From Thermosporothrix hazakensis (GTDB lineage: Bacteria > Chloroflexota > Ktedonobacteria > Ktedonobacterales > Ktedonobacteraceae): a DNA stretch of 64,000 nucleotides. Position numbers and translations under genes: made by a program. The stretch spans positions 92,929 to 156,928 of the forward strand of contig NZ_QKUF01000015.1 in NCBI RefSeq assembly GCF_003253565.1, written 5' to 3'. Shown in pieces: positions 26,341 through 34,810 of this stretch (the first letter of the stretch is position 1; each line of letters opens with the position of its first letter). Below the pieces are notes generated by a model, which worked only from the letters and a program-made list of their open reading frames with translations, was not told the origin of the DNA and did not search any database.

Positions 26341-26386
26341 AGGCTCCGTTCTCTCTCCTTCGGGAGAACGGAGCCTCTTTTCATTT
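26341..26386 (+). terminator. Terminator after the EAF-repeat protein gene
   Basis: Perfect 13-bp arms AGGCTCCGTTCTC and GAGAACGGAGCCT with a 10-nt loop, then CTTTTCATTT. It lies 6 bp after the stop codon. Confidence 0.92.
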
Positions 26387-27146
26387 AACCAGCAAGCATC
26401 TGTTCCAGCGAGCCACCAATTACCAGCACATGCCCTGATGGTAGTGATTCATTGCATGCGGCTTCTGCGATCATCTGCCCCATCTCTTCAGCGGTAGGCA
26501 GATCACCAGCAGCCTGTTTACGCTGCATAGCAAGGCCGGGGGCTGAACGTTCCAGCAGCTTCGGCGTGATGGTATCCTGAATCAAATCGCCTGTCACAAT
26601 GAGCAGACGAATTCCGCTAGCATTCAGTTCATCCTGACGTGCCAGTAGCGCCTGTTCACCGGCATATTTTGAGGCTGCCACCGGTTCATATGCCGGGATC
26701 TGAGGTACTCGACCATAGAGATGCGCCCAGTGACTGGTGACAAAAACGATGGTGCTTCCCTGCGGCAGCAGTGGCAGCGCCTGCTCAAGCAAGGCAACCT
26801 GAGCATCTCTATTTATTACCATCGGATAATCTGGATTTGCTGCTACAAGATCACGTTCCAGACCGCCAGAAGCGTTCAGTACCAGAAGGTGCAGCGCCCC
26901 AAATTCCTCGCGGATCGTCGCAAACAGCCGCTCACGATCAGCCGCGTTCGTGATATCACAACCCACAGCGCAGGCCCTCACCCCATAGCTTTGAGCCTCC
27001 TGCACGACCGCTTCGGCCCGGGCCGCTTTATTTCGGTAGATAATCACGACAGAATAACCTGCCTTCGCAAGCGCTAATGTAGTTGATGCACCGATTCCGC
27101 GCGAACCACCGGTAATCAAAGCCACTTTTCGCAGTGAACCATCCAT
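26385..27146 (-). CDS. Short-chain dehydrogenase/reductase family protein
   Basis: A 253-residue Rossmann-fold SDR. The cofactor motif TGGSRGIG is at the N-terminus, followed by an Arg-rich NADP-type context (IIYRNKAARAE), GCDITN, and NASGG in place of NNAG. The catalytic region reads YEPVAASKYAGE: the lysine of YxxxK is present, but the residue four before it is Val; a tyrosine lies three residues earlier. I recall the same YEPVAxSKxAGE pattern in other SDR proteins, so this is probably a subfamily trait. Its ATG overlaps the stop of the upstream oxidoreductase (TAATG), so the two are translationally coupled. Substrate unknown. Confidence 0.85.
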   Translation of the reverse strand: MDGSLRKVALITGGSRGIGASTTLALAKAGYSVVIIYRNKAARAEAVVQEAQSYGVRACAVGCDITNAADRERLFATIREEFGALHLLVLNASGGLERDLVAANPDYPMVINRDAQVALLEQALPLLPQGSTIVFVTSHWAHLYGRVPQIPAYEPVAASKYAGEQALLARQDELNASGIRLLIVTGDLIQDTITPKLLERSAPGLAMQRKQAAGDLPTAEEMGQMIAEAACNESLPSGHVLVIGGSLEQMLAG

Positions 27147-28261
27147 TACAACTCTTGTCCCTTCTCAGTTTCTATGCCAAGCACAACTTCACGTCCCTGC
27201 AAGGCGGAAGCGTAGCAGGCATCTATGATACGGGTGCGTTTTAACCCTTCCGAGCCATTATAGAGAGACCAGTTGCCACTGGCAATTGTTTCCACAAAGC
27301 TCCGTACCACAGCCAGGTGATACTCACCACGCTGCACCGCAGGTTTCACCTCTGCTGGCACGCCCGCGACATCTGTATAGATGCGCAAGGTATCCTGATA
27401 TGCATGATTTCGGACCCGGATCTCCGCGCCACCTTCAGTTCCATAGAGGATCACGCCAAAGTCATCTTCAGCACTGCTGTGGGTTGCCCAACTGCTTTCA
27501 AGCAGGAGTGTTGCCCCATTTGAGAGGCGTAAGAACGCGCTCGCCAGATCCTCAACCTCATAGGCATGCCCTGCCCCTGACTTGAACGCCCGAGCATCAA
27601 ACCCTAGCCCGCGATGACCGAGTTCGCTATACGTCGATGCGCTAACTGTCAATACGTCTGGCTCATTTAACAAGAAGAGCGATAAATCCAGCACATGCAC
27701 CCCCAGATCTATCAGGGGACCGCCTCCGGCTTTCTCTTTGCTCACAAACCAGGAACCTGCCCCGGGAATACCTCTGCGCCGCATCCAGAACGCCTTTGCA
27801 TAGTAGATCTTGCCAAGTTTACCTTCATCAATATAGCGCTTCAATACGGCAATATCACCGCGTTCACGATGGTTGAACACCACCTGCAAGACACGATTGG
27901 CCTGTGTCGCCGCCCTGACCATCGCTTCTGCTTCCTCTGTGTTTCGAGCCAATGGCTTCTCACAGAGCACGTGCAGCCCACGTTCCAGTGCGGCAATCGC
28001 AACGGGAGCATGTAAGAAGTTGGGGACCGCCACGCTCACCGCATCAAGGTCAGGATGTTCCAGCAATTCGCTATAATCTCGATAGAGATGAGGAATCTCA
28101 AAACTCTTCCCGAGCTGCGCCAGACGGTCTTCTTCCTGCCCGGCAAGCGCAATAACCTCTACATCAGGCAACGTCTTGTATGCCCGGAGAGCGCTTTCAC
28201 CACCAAAACCAAGCCCGATCACGCCCACGCGAAGCGGGCTCCTCTGCAATTCTTTTTCCAT
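27146..28261 (-). CDS. Gfo/Idh/MocA-family oxidoreductase
   Basis: A 371-residue NAD(P)-dependent oxidoreductase. The N-terminal Rossmann domain has VGVIGLGFGGESALRAY and the family motif HVLCEKPLARNTEEAEAMV (catalytic Lys in EKP); the C-terminal alpha/beta domain contains GGGPLIDLGVHVLDLSLFLL, where the GxHxxD-type His is present. Members oxidise or reduce sugars, inositols and related compounds. It is coupled to the SDR gene downstream, suggesting a two-step redox modification of one substrate, but the compound cannot be inferred. The first gene of the pair; 130 bp separate it from the response regulator gene upstream on the map. Confidence 0.9.
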   Translation of the reverse strand: MEKELQRSPLRVGVIGLGFGGESALRAYKTLPDVEVIALAGQEEDRLAQLGKSFEIPHLYRDYSELLEHPDLDAVSVAVPNFLHAPVAIAALERGLHVLCEKPLARNTEEAEAMVRAATQANRVLQVVFNHRERGDIAVLKRYIDEGKLGKIYYAKAFWMRRRGIPGAGSWFVSKEKAGGGPLIDLGVHVLDLSLFLLNEPDVLTVSASTYSELGHRGLGFDARAFKSGAGHAYEVEDLASAFLRLSNGATLLLESSWATHSSAEDDFGVILYGTEGGAEIRVRNHAYQDTLRIYTDVAGVPAEVKPAVQRGEYHLAVVRSFVETIASGNWSLYNGSEGLKRTRIIDACYASALQGREVVLGIETEKGQEL

Positions 28262-28390
28262 ATATTGTTCTAACCCTGAACGGCCTTCCTGTGCCGCTCA
28301 TTCCCTCCATAATACCGATATAATTACCGAACGACTTCCTCCCCCATTATAGAAGGAAACAATGGGTTTCTACAAATAGCAGGCCTTTTC

Positions 28391-29050
28391 TCACGCGTTG
28401 GTACGCCGCACCAGCCCCTGTTGCCACGCATAGACGGCAGCCTGTGTACGATCAACCATATGCAGCTTGCCCAGAATATTACTGACATGCCCTTTCACGG
28501 TCTTCTCACTGATGACCAGCTTTTCGGCAATGGCAGCATTCGAGAGACCATCAGCAATCAGGCGCAACACCTCAAGCTCACGATCGCTGAGTTCAACAAA
28601 CAGGTTCGGTGTATCCCGACGCACGCCCCGAATCTCCTGCACAACCCGTGCTGCGACTCTGGGATGCAGCACGGATTCACCACGGGCCGCTTTGCGAATA
28701 GTATCAGCCAGTTCCTCCGGGCTGACATCTTTCAGAACATAGGAAAGCGCTCCTGCACGCAAAGCAGGGAAAATATATTCATCATCATAGTAGGAGGTCA
28801 AGACAATAATCTGAGAGTGCGGGCTGACCTGCTTCACCTTCCGGGTTGCCTCAACACCACCTATTCCAGACATAACCAGATCCATCAATACAATGTCGGG
28901 AGCCAGTTCACCGGCCATATGTACAGACTCCTCCCCCGTCCCGGCCTCGCCAACCACAAGCAAATCTGGCTGGATCTCAAGAAAACCGCGTACACCCTGC
29001 CGCACAATGGCATGATCATCAACGATTAAAACTGTTATTTTCTCATTCAT
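28391..29050 (-). CDS. NarL/FixJ-family response regulator
   Basis: A 219-residue two-component response regulator. The receiver domain (1-120) has the acidic pair DD at 11-12, phosphoacceptor Asp 57 in VLMDLVM, the Thr/Ser in VLTSYY and the Lys in YVLKDVSPEE. The C-terminal LuxR-type HTH reads LSDRELEVLRLIADGLSNAAIAEKLVISEKTVKGHVSNILGKL in sequence blocks (family signature). It is the last gene of the cassette running from 33394 down, 46 bp after the permease gene, and is the natural partner of the histidine kinase at 30890-32347. It probably controls the ABC exporter genes around it. Confidence 0.95.
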   Translation of the reverse strand: MNEKITVLIVDDHAIVRQGVRGFLEIQPDLLVVGEAGTGEESVHMAGELAPDIVLMDLVMSGIGGVEATRKVKQVSPHSQIIVLTSYYDDEYIFPALRAGALSYVLKDVSPEELADTIRKAARGESVLHPRVAARVVQEIRGVRRDTPNLFVELSDRELEVLRLIADGLSNAAIAEKLVISEKTVKGHVSNILGKLHMVDRTQAAVYAWQQGLVRRTNA

Positions 29051-29096
29051 AGCATTCGTTTCCTCGCAGGCACAACTCGGCAGAACACAACCTTGT

Positions 29097-30008
29097 TTAG
29101 TGTATCATATTCTTACGCCAGCACCTCACTCTTCGTTTGAAGGGCAAAGACGGCGTGCAATCCTGCCGAAGAAACAGGAAGAAGGCCAGCAACAGAAACA
29201 GAATACAGTAGAACGTGAGCCCTCCGACGATGCCCCAGAACGGAAGCAGATTTCCCTGCCGCTCCAGGTTTTCAGTCAGGCCGACAAAAGAGGCAATTTT
29301 CTGTTCCGCATCGACAAACAGCGGGTTGGCACTCATCAGCGCCCGGGAAAGTCCAAAAGGCGTGCAGGACACCAGCACCCGCACCCACTGACTGTATCGC
29401 CCAAGCACCTCAAAAAGCGGATATACACACAAGGACAAAAGCAGGATACAGACGATCCCTTTAAGGGATGAACGCAGACCTAATGCCAGCACAAAACTCA
29501 GTAGAAGCAATGGTAGCAAAGCATACGTCGCTTCACACAGGCTAAGCGCCATTCTCTCCACCTCTGACCATTCAACCTCACCCACAACGCTCCCATCAAA
29601 GAGCGAGACCAGGCTGACAGAGACGATTGAGAGGATGATTGTCAGTCCCAGTGTCAGGAAAAGCGTCACGACTTTCGCCGTGAGCAAGAGCCAGCGCGGT
29701 ACTCCCCGAGTCAGCCAGAGATGGAATGAGCCCCATGTAAACTCCTGTCCAGCCAGAAGCGCCGATAGCACCAGCAGGACAAGACCACCAAGATGCACAA
29801 AATAGAGCTGAGAGACCACGATCACCAGATTGAAGGGCCAGTGAAATACCTGTGCCGCGTGGTTTAAGCTATTCAGCGGGAGAACACGCAACAGAAGCAG
29901 ACAGGTTTCCAGTAACAGGTTACTGAAAAGAACCAGGGCCTGCCCTATCCAGAGATGAGGAAGAGCACAGACTTTCTTGCACTCTACATACAGGATCTTC
30001 CAGAACAT
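29097..30008 (-). CDS. ABC transporter permease (exporter type)
   Basis: A 303-residue membrane protein with six or seven hydrophobic helices. It opens MFWKILYVECKKVCALPHLW, a cytoplasmic start typical of ABC-2-type permeases with six helices, and includes LLAGQEFTWGSFHLWLTRGVPRWLLLTAK, the coupling-helix-like segment of the NatB/BcrB type (EYxxGT-R---T---R). It lies 11 bp after the ATPase gene and is evidently its partner. It resembles the permease at 32415-33233 (both begin MFW-(K/S)-(I/V)-LY), so the exporter may be a heterodimer of two permeases. RBS GGAGGG. Confidence 0.85.
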   Translation of the reverse strand: MFWKILYVECKKVCALPHLWIGQALVLFSNLLLETCLLLLRVLPLNSLNHAAQVFHWPFNLVIVVSQLYFVHLGGLVLLVLSALLAGQEFTWGSFHLWLTRGVPRWLLLTAKVVTLFLTLGLTIILSIVSVSLVSLFDGSVVGEVEWSEVERMALSLCEATYALLPLLLLSFVLALGLRSSLKGIVCILLLSLCVYPLFEVLGRYSQWVRVLVSCTPFGLSRALMSANPLFVDAEQKIASFVGLTENLERQGNLLPFWGIVGGLTFYCILFLLLAFFLFLRQDCTPSLPFKRRVRCWRKNMIH

Positions 30009-30019
30009 CTTGCGCTTTT

Positions 30020-30739
30020 CTATCCCTCCTCAAAATCAGATATAGGCAGAAGCCCTTTTTGCTGCAACTCGGAGATTGTCCCCTGGGCAACAATATGCCC
30101 CTTTTGCAACATGGCGATCCGATCACACAGGCGAGCCATCTCTTGAGGAAGATGACCACCCAGTATAATCGTGATGCCCTGTCGGGCCAGGCGCTGCAAC
30201 AACTGGCGGAATTCCTGTTTCCCGGCAGACTCTAAATATAAAGTCGGTTCATCGAGAATGAGCAGCTTCGGGCTGTGGAAGAGCGCCAATCCAAATAGCA
30301 ACCGTTGCTTTTGTGCCGCCGATAAATACCGAACTTTCTGGTGTGCATCCTGTTGCAATCCTACCAGCTCAAGCAGTTCATCGATCCGCGTCTGAGCAAT
30401 ATCCGGATAAAGATGTGCCAGCAGCAGAAAATGGTCGCGCACAGAAAAAGGAGAGAGCAGCGATGGCATCCCGATTGTCGAGCCAACATGGCGCAAAGGA
30501 GCGGTATGCCCGGGGGTGACCGCTTCCCCGAAGATACGCACCATACCAGCCGTTGGCCAGAGCAGCCCGAGTAGCAGCCCGAGTAGAGTCGTCTTCCCGG
30601 CTCCCTGCTCTCCGAGGAAGCCAAATACTTCCCCGGCATGGACCACAAAAGAAGCTTCCTTCACCGCATAGCACTTTCCAAACCGTCTGGATAAGCCGAT
30701 TGCCTCCACAATAGAGTCTCTTTGTGTATTGTCCTTCAT
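30020..30739 (-). CDS. ABC transporter ATP-binding protein
   Basis: A 239-residue ABC ATPase. Walker A GEQGAGKTT, Q-loop region in STIGMPSLLSPFSVRDH, signature YLSAAQKQRL (a variant of LSGGQ), Walker B KLLILDEPTL and a switch His in ILGGHLPQEM are all present. The D-loop reads YLESAGKQE, shorter of the usual GLDP. It belongs to the NatA/BcrA-like group of small-molecule or peptide exporters and sits between the histidine kinase gene (150 bp upstream) and its permease. The unusual signature and D-loop deviate from consensus but are compatible with ATP binding. Confidence 0.92.
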   Translation of the reverse strand: MKDNTQRDSIVEAIGLSRRFGKCYAVKEASFVVHAGEVFGFLGEQGAGKTTLLGLLLGLLWPTAGMVRIFGEAVTPGHTAPLRHVGSTIGMPSLLSPFSVRDHFLLLAHLYPDIAQTRIDELLELVGLQQDAHQKVRYLSAAQKQRLLFGLALFHSPKLLILDEPTLYLESAGKQEFRQLLQRLARQGITIILGGHLPQEMARLCDRIAMLQKGHIVAQGTISELQQKGLLPISDFEEG

Positions 30740-30889
30740 TGCGCCTCTTTACGCCATCACATGTTACTCTCAGATCAACCAATAGCCCATACACTGAACT
30801 TTAGAGGATGAGCATGACACAGGCAACCACCTGAAGAAGCGCATACCATAAGACCTGAGAACTGACATATGCGGCCTGTTGAGTAATGA

Positions 30890-32347
30890 TTACAGGTCCT
30901 TCTGTGTGAGCGGACAGTGAATACAGAGGGTTGTACCCATATCTCTCTCGCTCTCAATCGTCACTGATCCGTTGATCGCCTCAATACGTTCTTCTATCGA
31001 GAGGAGCCCTACCCCTTTTCCACGTGCCGCCTCCACCTGAAAGCCAATCCCATTATCGCTAATTTCCAGGAAGACCGCATCTTCCTCGTAGCGCAATTGG
31101 AGCTCAACGCTTGTAGCTTTGCTATGTCGAGCAATATTGGATAACGCTTCCTGCATCACCCGATATAAGGCCTCTTCCACCTCAAGTCCCAATGGATGTT
31201 CTCCCTGTATCCGTACTACTGCCGGAATGCAGGTCTGCTGCTGCCAGTGCAGTGCATATTCCTGAAGTGCCAGCGCCAGCCCCTTTCCCTCCAGACCAAC
31301 CGGGCGCAGTTCACGGATCAGCGCAGTTAACTCCTGCTGCACCTGTCGTACCAGATGTTCGGCCTCATAGAGATGCTTCTGTGCGGCCTCCTGATCGCGT
31401 GACATCAGCCCCTTGACAGTACTGAGTTGCATTGAAACCGCAAACACCTGCTGCTTGACACTATCATGAAGATCTCGCGCCAGACGGTTCCGCTCTTCCA
31501 GCGTTGCCAGCTTCTGTCGCATTTGAAGTTGCCCCCGAAGCTGCTCAGCCATTCGATTTAACTGACGCGCCAGATACCCAACCTCATCCCGCGACGTATC
31601 TTTTGCAAAGAGCGAGAAGTCTCCCCGGCTCCACCGATCCACAATTGCGTTGAGATGGTTAAAGCGGCGCGTCAGGCCACGCGAGACCGCAAAGCCAAAG
31701 ATCATCCCCACAGTACCAGCAAACAGAAAGAGCAACACACCCAGAATCAGCAGCAACAGAAGGAAAGACCAGAAGATACTGGCAAACTTCCAGTGTAGAT
31801 CCGAGATATGCAGGACTAACGCCCCAAGTACCTGCTGCCTCCCCTCAATGGGAGCCATAACTAGCCAGAAATTCTTTTCCTTATACAGCGCTGTCTTCGA
31901 CTTTCCATGCAGGATATCCTGCAACTGTTGTGCCGGGCTGCCACTTAAACGGAGCCCAATCTGCGTATTTATCGCGGGCGCTTCCTCACCAGAGGAGGCT
32001 AAAACGCGACCAGCAGAGTCAACAACCACCACGTATTTTCTGGCAGCCATAAACGGGTCAAAATCAAAGTGACTCTCCAGCTCCTTGCTCATGCTCTGCA
32101 AGCCGTGTCTATCGGGCTCGCCAAGAAGCAGCGGCGCGGCCTTTCTGGCGGAATCCTCCACATCCCCCTGATAGAATTCCGGCATTGGCACAAGCACCAT
32201 AAAGATGCCAAATAAAGCCAGAAAGAACAGGATTGCCAGAAGCAACTGTGCCAGAACAGTTGTCACAGTGTAGGAAAGCGTCAATTTCCCCTGAAGCCGA
32301 AAGAACGGGCTCAGAAAGCGCCTCAGGAAACGGCGGAAAAGTTTCAC
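30890..32347 (-). CDS. Sensor histidine kinase (NarX/DesK-type HisKA_3)
   Basis: A 485-residue membrane sensor. An N-terminal helix (about residues 20-55) and a second at about 175-205 enclose a ~120-residue extracytoplasmic domain that is Cache/CHASE-like (YVVVVDSAGRVLASSGEEAP). A HAMP domain follows (RRFNHLNAIVDRWSRGDFSL), then the dimerisation domain with the phosphorylated His in ERNRLARDLHDSVKQQ, and the HATPase domain (EALSNIARHSKAT, ISDNGIGF, GKGVGLLSIEERIEAINGS). The start is GTG 32347 with GGAG ten bases upstream. It is placed within the ABC exporter genes, a layout typical of systems that sense the exported or attacking compound. Confidence 0.94.
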   Translation of the reverse strand: MKLFRRFLRRFLSPFFRLQGKLTLSYTVTTVLAQLLLAILFFLALFGIFMVLVPMPEFYQGDVEDSARKAAPLLLGEPDRHGLQSMSKELESHFDFDPFMAARKYVVVVDSAGRVLASSGEEAPAINTQIGLRLSGSPAQQLQDILHGKSKTALYKEKNFWLVMAPIEGRQQVLGALVLHISDLHWKFASIFWSFLLLLLILGVLLFLFAGTVGMIFGFAVSRGLTRRFNHLNAIVDRWSRGDFSLFAKDTSRDEVGYLARQLNRMAEQLRGQLQMRQKLATLEERNRLARDLHDSVKQQVFAVSMQLSTVKGLMSRDQEAAQKHLYEAEHLVRQVQQELTALIRELRPVGLEGKGLALALQEYALHWQQQTCIPAVVRIQGEHPLGLEVEEALYRVMQEALSNIARHSKATSVELQLRYEEDAVFLEISDNGIGFQVEAARGKGVGLLSIEERIEAINGSVTIESERDMGTTLCIHCPLTQKDL

Positions 32348-32414
32348 AGCATGGTACTCCGGTTACAGTTTCGATTTCCCCATTGTAGCACCATCAGTCC
32401 CGTCCGTTTACCCC

Positions 32415-33233
32415 CTACCCCTGCTCCCCGGCTCTGCCTCGGACCTGAAACACTATCCAGGCACCCAGGAGAAAACTCATTGTATACGCTGCAAGTCCCA
32501 ATGCAGGCGCCAGCAGATTCTGCTGCACCGGGACAGCCGACTGCAACGATATCGCGTTCAACTGAAGCAGCGCCGCCGACAACTGCGAGGGCAGATATTG
32601 CACTACCCACCCACAGGGAACACCCGGCAGGCCAAGCAGCCAGACAAGTAATGGTTCCAGCACGAAGACTATGACCAGCGGAAGACCACAGGCCAGCGGC
32701 CACGAACGCGTTACAAGAGCCAGCATAAACGCCAGCGCCACATAGGGAAGCTGCGTATAGAGCGTACGCGCACAACTCAGAACCACCTGCACCGTGCTCA
32801 GCGGCACAAGCGGAACAGAGCCATGCATCAGGAAGGTGTAGAAAAGAGATAGCGCCCCGATCCAGAGCAGGGAGAACAGAAGCAGCAGGACCATCAGTCC
32901 GAACAGCGCCACAAAACGGGCCCCCAGCATGATCGAACGCGTCACACTGCTCTGATACCAGAGGGCTCCTGTTCGACGAGAAAGACGTTGCACATTGTAT
33001 GCCGCCACCAGTACCAGCAGGACAGCGCCCCCAATATGACGAATCGAGACCGTATCAAAAGCCATCAGAAGCCCATTCGGCCAGAAGTAGTCACTTGAAC
33101 TGATGAAAAGAGGTGTGGTCCAGGCCAGCGAGGCAAGCAGTGTAGAAAGAAAGGCAAAGAGGAGTAAGCCCCCCCAGAGGAGAGGGAAATTCCAGAGTCT
33201 GGAATTTTCTCGATAGAGTACAGACCAGAACAT
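32415..33233 (-). CDS. ABC-2-type permease-like membrane protein
   Basis: A 272-residue protein with about six transmembrane helices, beginning MFWSVLYRENSRLWNFPLLW and containing QRLSRRTGALWYQSSVTRSIMLGARF, a coupling-helix-like segment comparable to that of the permease at 29097-30008. I start it at ATG 33233, which overlaps the TGA of the small gene upstream (TGATG); an in-frame TTG directly before it is possible. It is 67 bp upstream of the kinase gene. It most likely forms the exporter with the ATPase at 30020-30739 and the second permease. Confidence 0.8.
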   Translation of the reverse strand: MFWSVLYRENSRLWNFPLLWGGLLLFAFLSTLLASLAWTTPLFISSSDYFWPNGLLMAFDTVSIRHIGGAVLLVLVAAYNVQRLSRRTGALWYQSSVTRSIMLGARFVALFGLMVLLLLFSLLWIGALSLFYTFLMHGSVPLVPLSTVQVVLSCARTLYTQLPYVALAFMLALVTRSWPLACGLPLVIVFVLEPLLVWLLGLPGVPCGWVVQYLPSQLSAALLQLNAISLQSAVPVQQNLLAPALGLAAYTMSFLLGAWIVFQVRGRAGEQG

Positions 33234-33394
33234 CAAACCAGCTTTCTCACAAGAACAGCATATTCCTGCATACAGGGAAGGAAGAGGAGCAGAGAGAACT
33301 GGAGGCCCCCGCTCTCTAGCTCCTCATTTCCATATCGAATAGCAGCAATAGCTCCACCGAGCAACAGTGTACCCGAACAGGCCAGCCAACACAT
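33233..33394 (-). CDS. Small membrane protein, 53 residues, heading the ABC/two-component cassette
   Basis: A short reading frame not long enough for usual gene callers. ATG 33394 with GGAG four to five bases before it opens 53 codons (MCWLACSGTLLLGG...); the TGA at 33235-33233 shares its A with the ATG of the permease gene, the arrangement of translational coupling. Two hydrophobic stretches (residues ~3-19 and ~31-50) are separated by a charged loop RYGNEELESGG, predicting a two-helix membrane hairpin. A TATAGT lies 30 bp upstream. I do not know a homologue; it could be a small subunit or regulator of the exporter or sensor. Confidence 0.6.
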   Translation of the reverse strand: MCWLACSGTLLLGGAIAAIRYGNEELESGGLQFSLLLFLPCMQEYAVLVRKLV

Positions 33395-33446
33395 CCGGCT
33401 CCGGTCCTGTTTCAGATAGGACTATAGATGCACGTCCCTCTATACA

Positions 33447-34793
33447 TTATGGCTTATTCAGCACATGAATTGCACGTGCAAGTGCATTCTCCGCACCCTC
33501 AAGCACAGCCTCACTCAACGCAGGATGAGCATAGAGGATCTCTGTCAGGTCCGTGAGTGTCGCGCCCATTTCAATGGCAAGCGTCAGCGACGCGAGCAGA
33601 TCAGCGGCACGAGGTCCAACCACCGTCCCACCAAGCACCGTCTCATGCTCCGCATCAGCAACCACAAAAACGGCCCCAAGATCAGCCCCGAGCGTTAAGG
33701 CCCGCCCGTTCGCCGCCAGTGGGAAGCGTCCCGTTTTTACCTGATAGCCCGCCCGGGTTGCTGCCTCCGCTGTCAGGCCTGCCGCAGCCAGCTCTGGCCA
33801 GCCCTGGACGACCTGAGGCACAACCATCGGCGCGAATTGCACACGCATCCCTGATAGGACTTCCGCCGCGACCTTCCCTTGCTTCAGCGCGACCGCCGCC
33901 AGCGCATGTGAGCCCAGACAATCACCCGCCGCATACACAGCAGGATTGCTGGTACGCATCATCGAATCAACCTTGATCCCGCCTTGCTCATCCACCTGTA
34001 CCCCGGCCACATCAAGTCGCAGTCCTGCTGTTGCGGGACGCACCTCCTTGCAAACGACTAACGGGCGCGCTTTGAGCTGCTCCACCACAACGCCGGTTTT
34101 GACACGAATCTTGAGCTTGCGCAGGCCGGTCTGTAGCAGGCGTACCGCCGCTGGCTCAACCTCAGGTAGCAACCGCTCCCCGGGAACCGCAAGCTCGACT
34201 GTCACCCCCAGGCGCGCCAGCGCTGTAGCCAGTTCCAGCGCGATATAGTCATTTCCTGCAATCGTCACTTGTTCAGGCAATGTGTCCAGCTTTAACGCCT
34301 GCTCTGGCGTCAGAACATCGGTGGGCAACAGCGGAGCTCCGGCCCCGGTGGCGATGACACAGTGCTCAAAGGCAAAACGCAGCGAGCCATGTTCTCCTTC
34401 AACGCGTACCTCTTTTTCATTGAGAAACCAGCCAATCCCTTGCACAAGCTCTACCTGATTCCCGGTTAAGAGACGACGTACGCCGTTTGAGAGCCGCTCG
34501 ATGACGCCCTGCTTCCATGCCTGCATCTTGCTCCAATCAAATGAGACTGTCTCGGCAGAGATGCCAAACTGTGCCAGTTCCTCAATCCCCGTCCGGGCAT
34601 AGCGCTCACTTGCCTCAAGGAGCGCTTTGAGAGGAATACACCCACGATTCAGGCAGGTACCCCCGACCGGTCCCGGCTCAACCAGTGTAACCTTGCGCCC
34701 CAGTTGCGCGGCCCGAATCGCCGCCGCATATCCAGCAGGCCCAGCACCGAGAATCAACACATCCACAGCCGTTGTCACATCACCAACAACCAT
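33447..34793 (-). CDS. lpdA: Dihydrolipoyl dehydrogenase (E3)
   Basis: A 448-residue flavoprotein disulfide reductase, E3 of the 2-oxoacid dehydrogenase complex, reoxidising dihydrolipoamide with NAD. FAD site LILGAGPAGYAAAIRAAQLG, redox-active disulfide GGTCLNRGCIPLKAL (Cys-x4-Cys; the usual Ser before Lys is Leu), NAD-domain residues TIAGNDYIALELATALARLG (the second Gly of GxGxxG is Asn-Asp here), AAGDC, and the C-terminal His-Glu pair in YAHPALSEAVLEG. The fourth gene of the pdh operon, 17 bp after the E2 gene. The altered NAD loop is worth noting, but the active site is complete. Confidence 0.92.
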   Translation of the reverse strand: MVVGDVTTAVDVLILGAGPAGYAAAIRAAQLGRKVTLVEPGPVGGTCLNRGCIPLKALLEASERYARTGIEELAQFGISAETVSFDWSKMQAWKQGVIERLSNGVRRLLTGNQVELVQGIGWFLNEKEVRVEGEHGSLRFAFEHCVIATGAGAPLLPTDVLTPEQALKLDTLPEQVTIAGNDYIALELATALARLGVTVELAVPGERLLPEVEPAAVRLLQTGLRKLKIRVKTGVVVEQLKARPLVVCKEVRPATAGLRLDVAGVQVDEQGGIKVDSMMRTSNPAVYAAGDCLGSHALAAVALKQGKVAAEVLSGMRVQFAPMVVPQVVQGWPELAAAGLTAEAATRAGYQVKTGRFPLAANGRALTLGADLGAVFVVADAEHETVLGGTVVGPRAADLLASLTLAIEMGATLTDLTEILYAHPALSEAVLEGAENALARAIHVLNKP

Positions 34794-34810
34794 AGTCCAT
34801 CACCTCTTTT

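Noticed and set aside
30740..30889. Hydrophobic minus-strand frame between the kinase and ATPase genes
   Set aside because: It would need an ATT start despite an SD-like AAGGA; no known precedent for this outside infC and no protein-level support.
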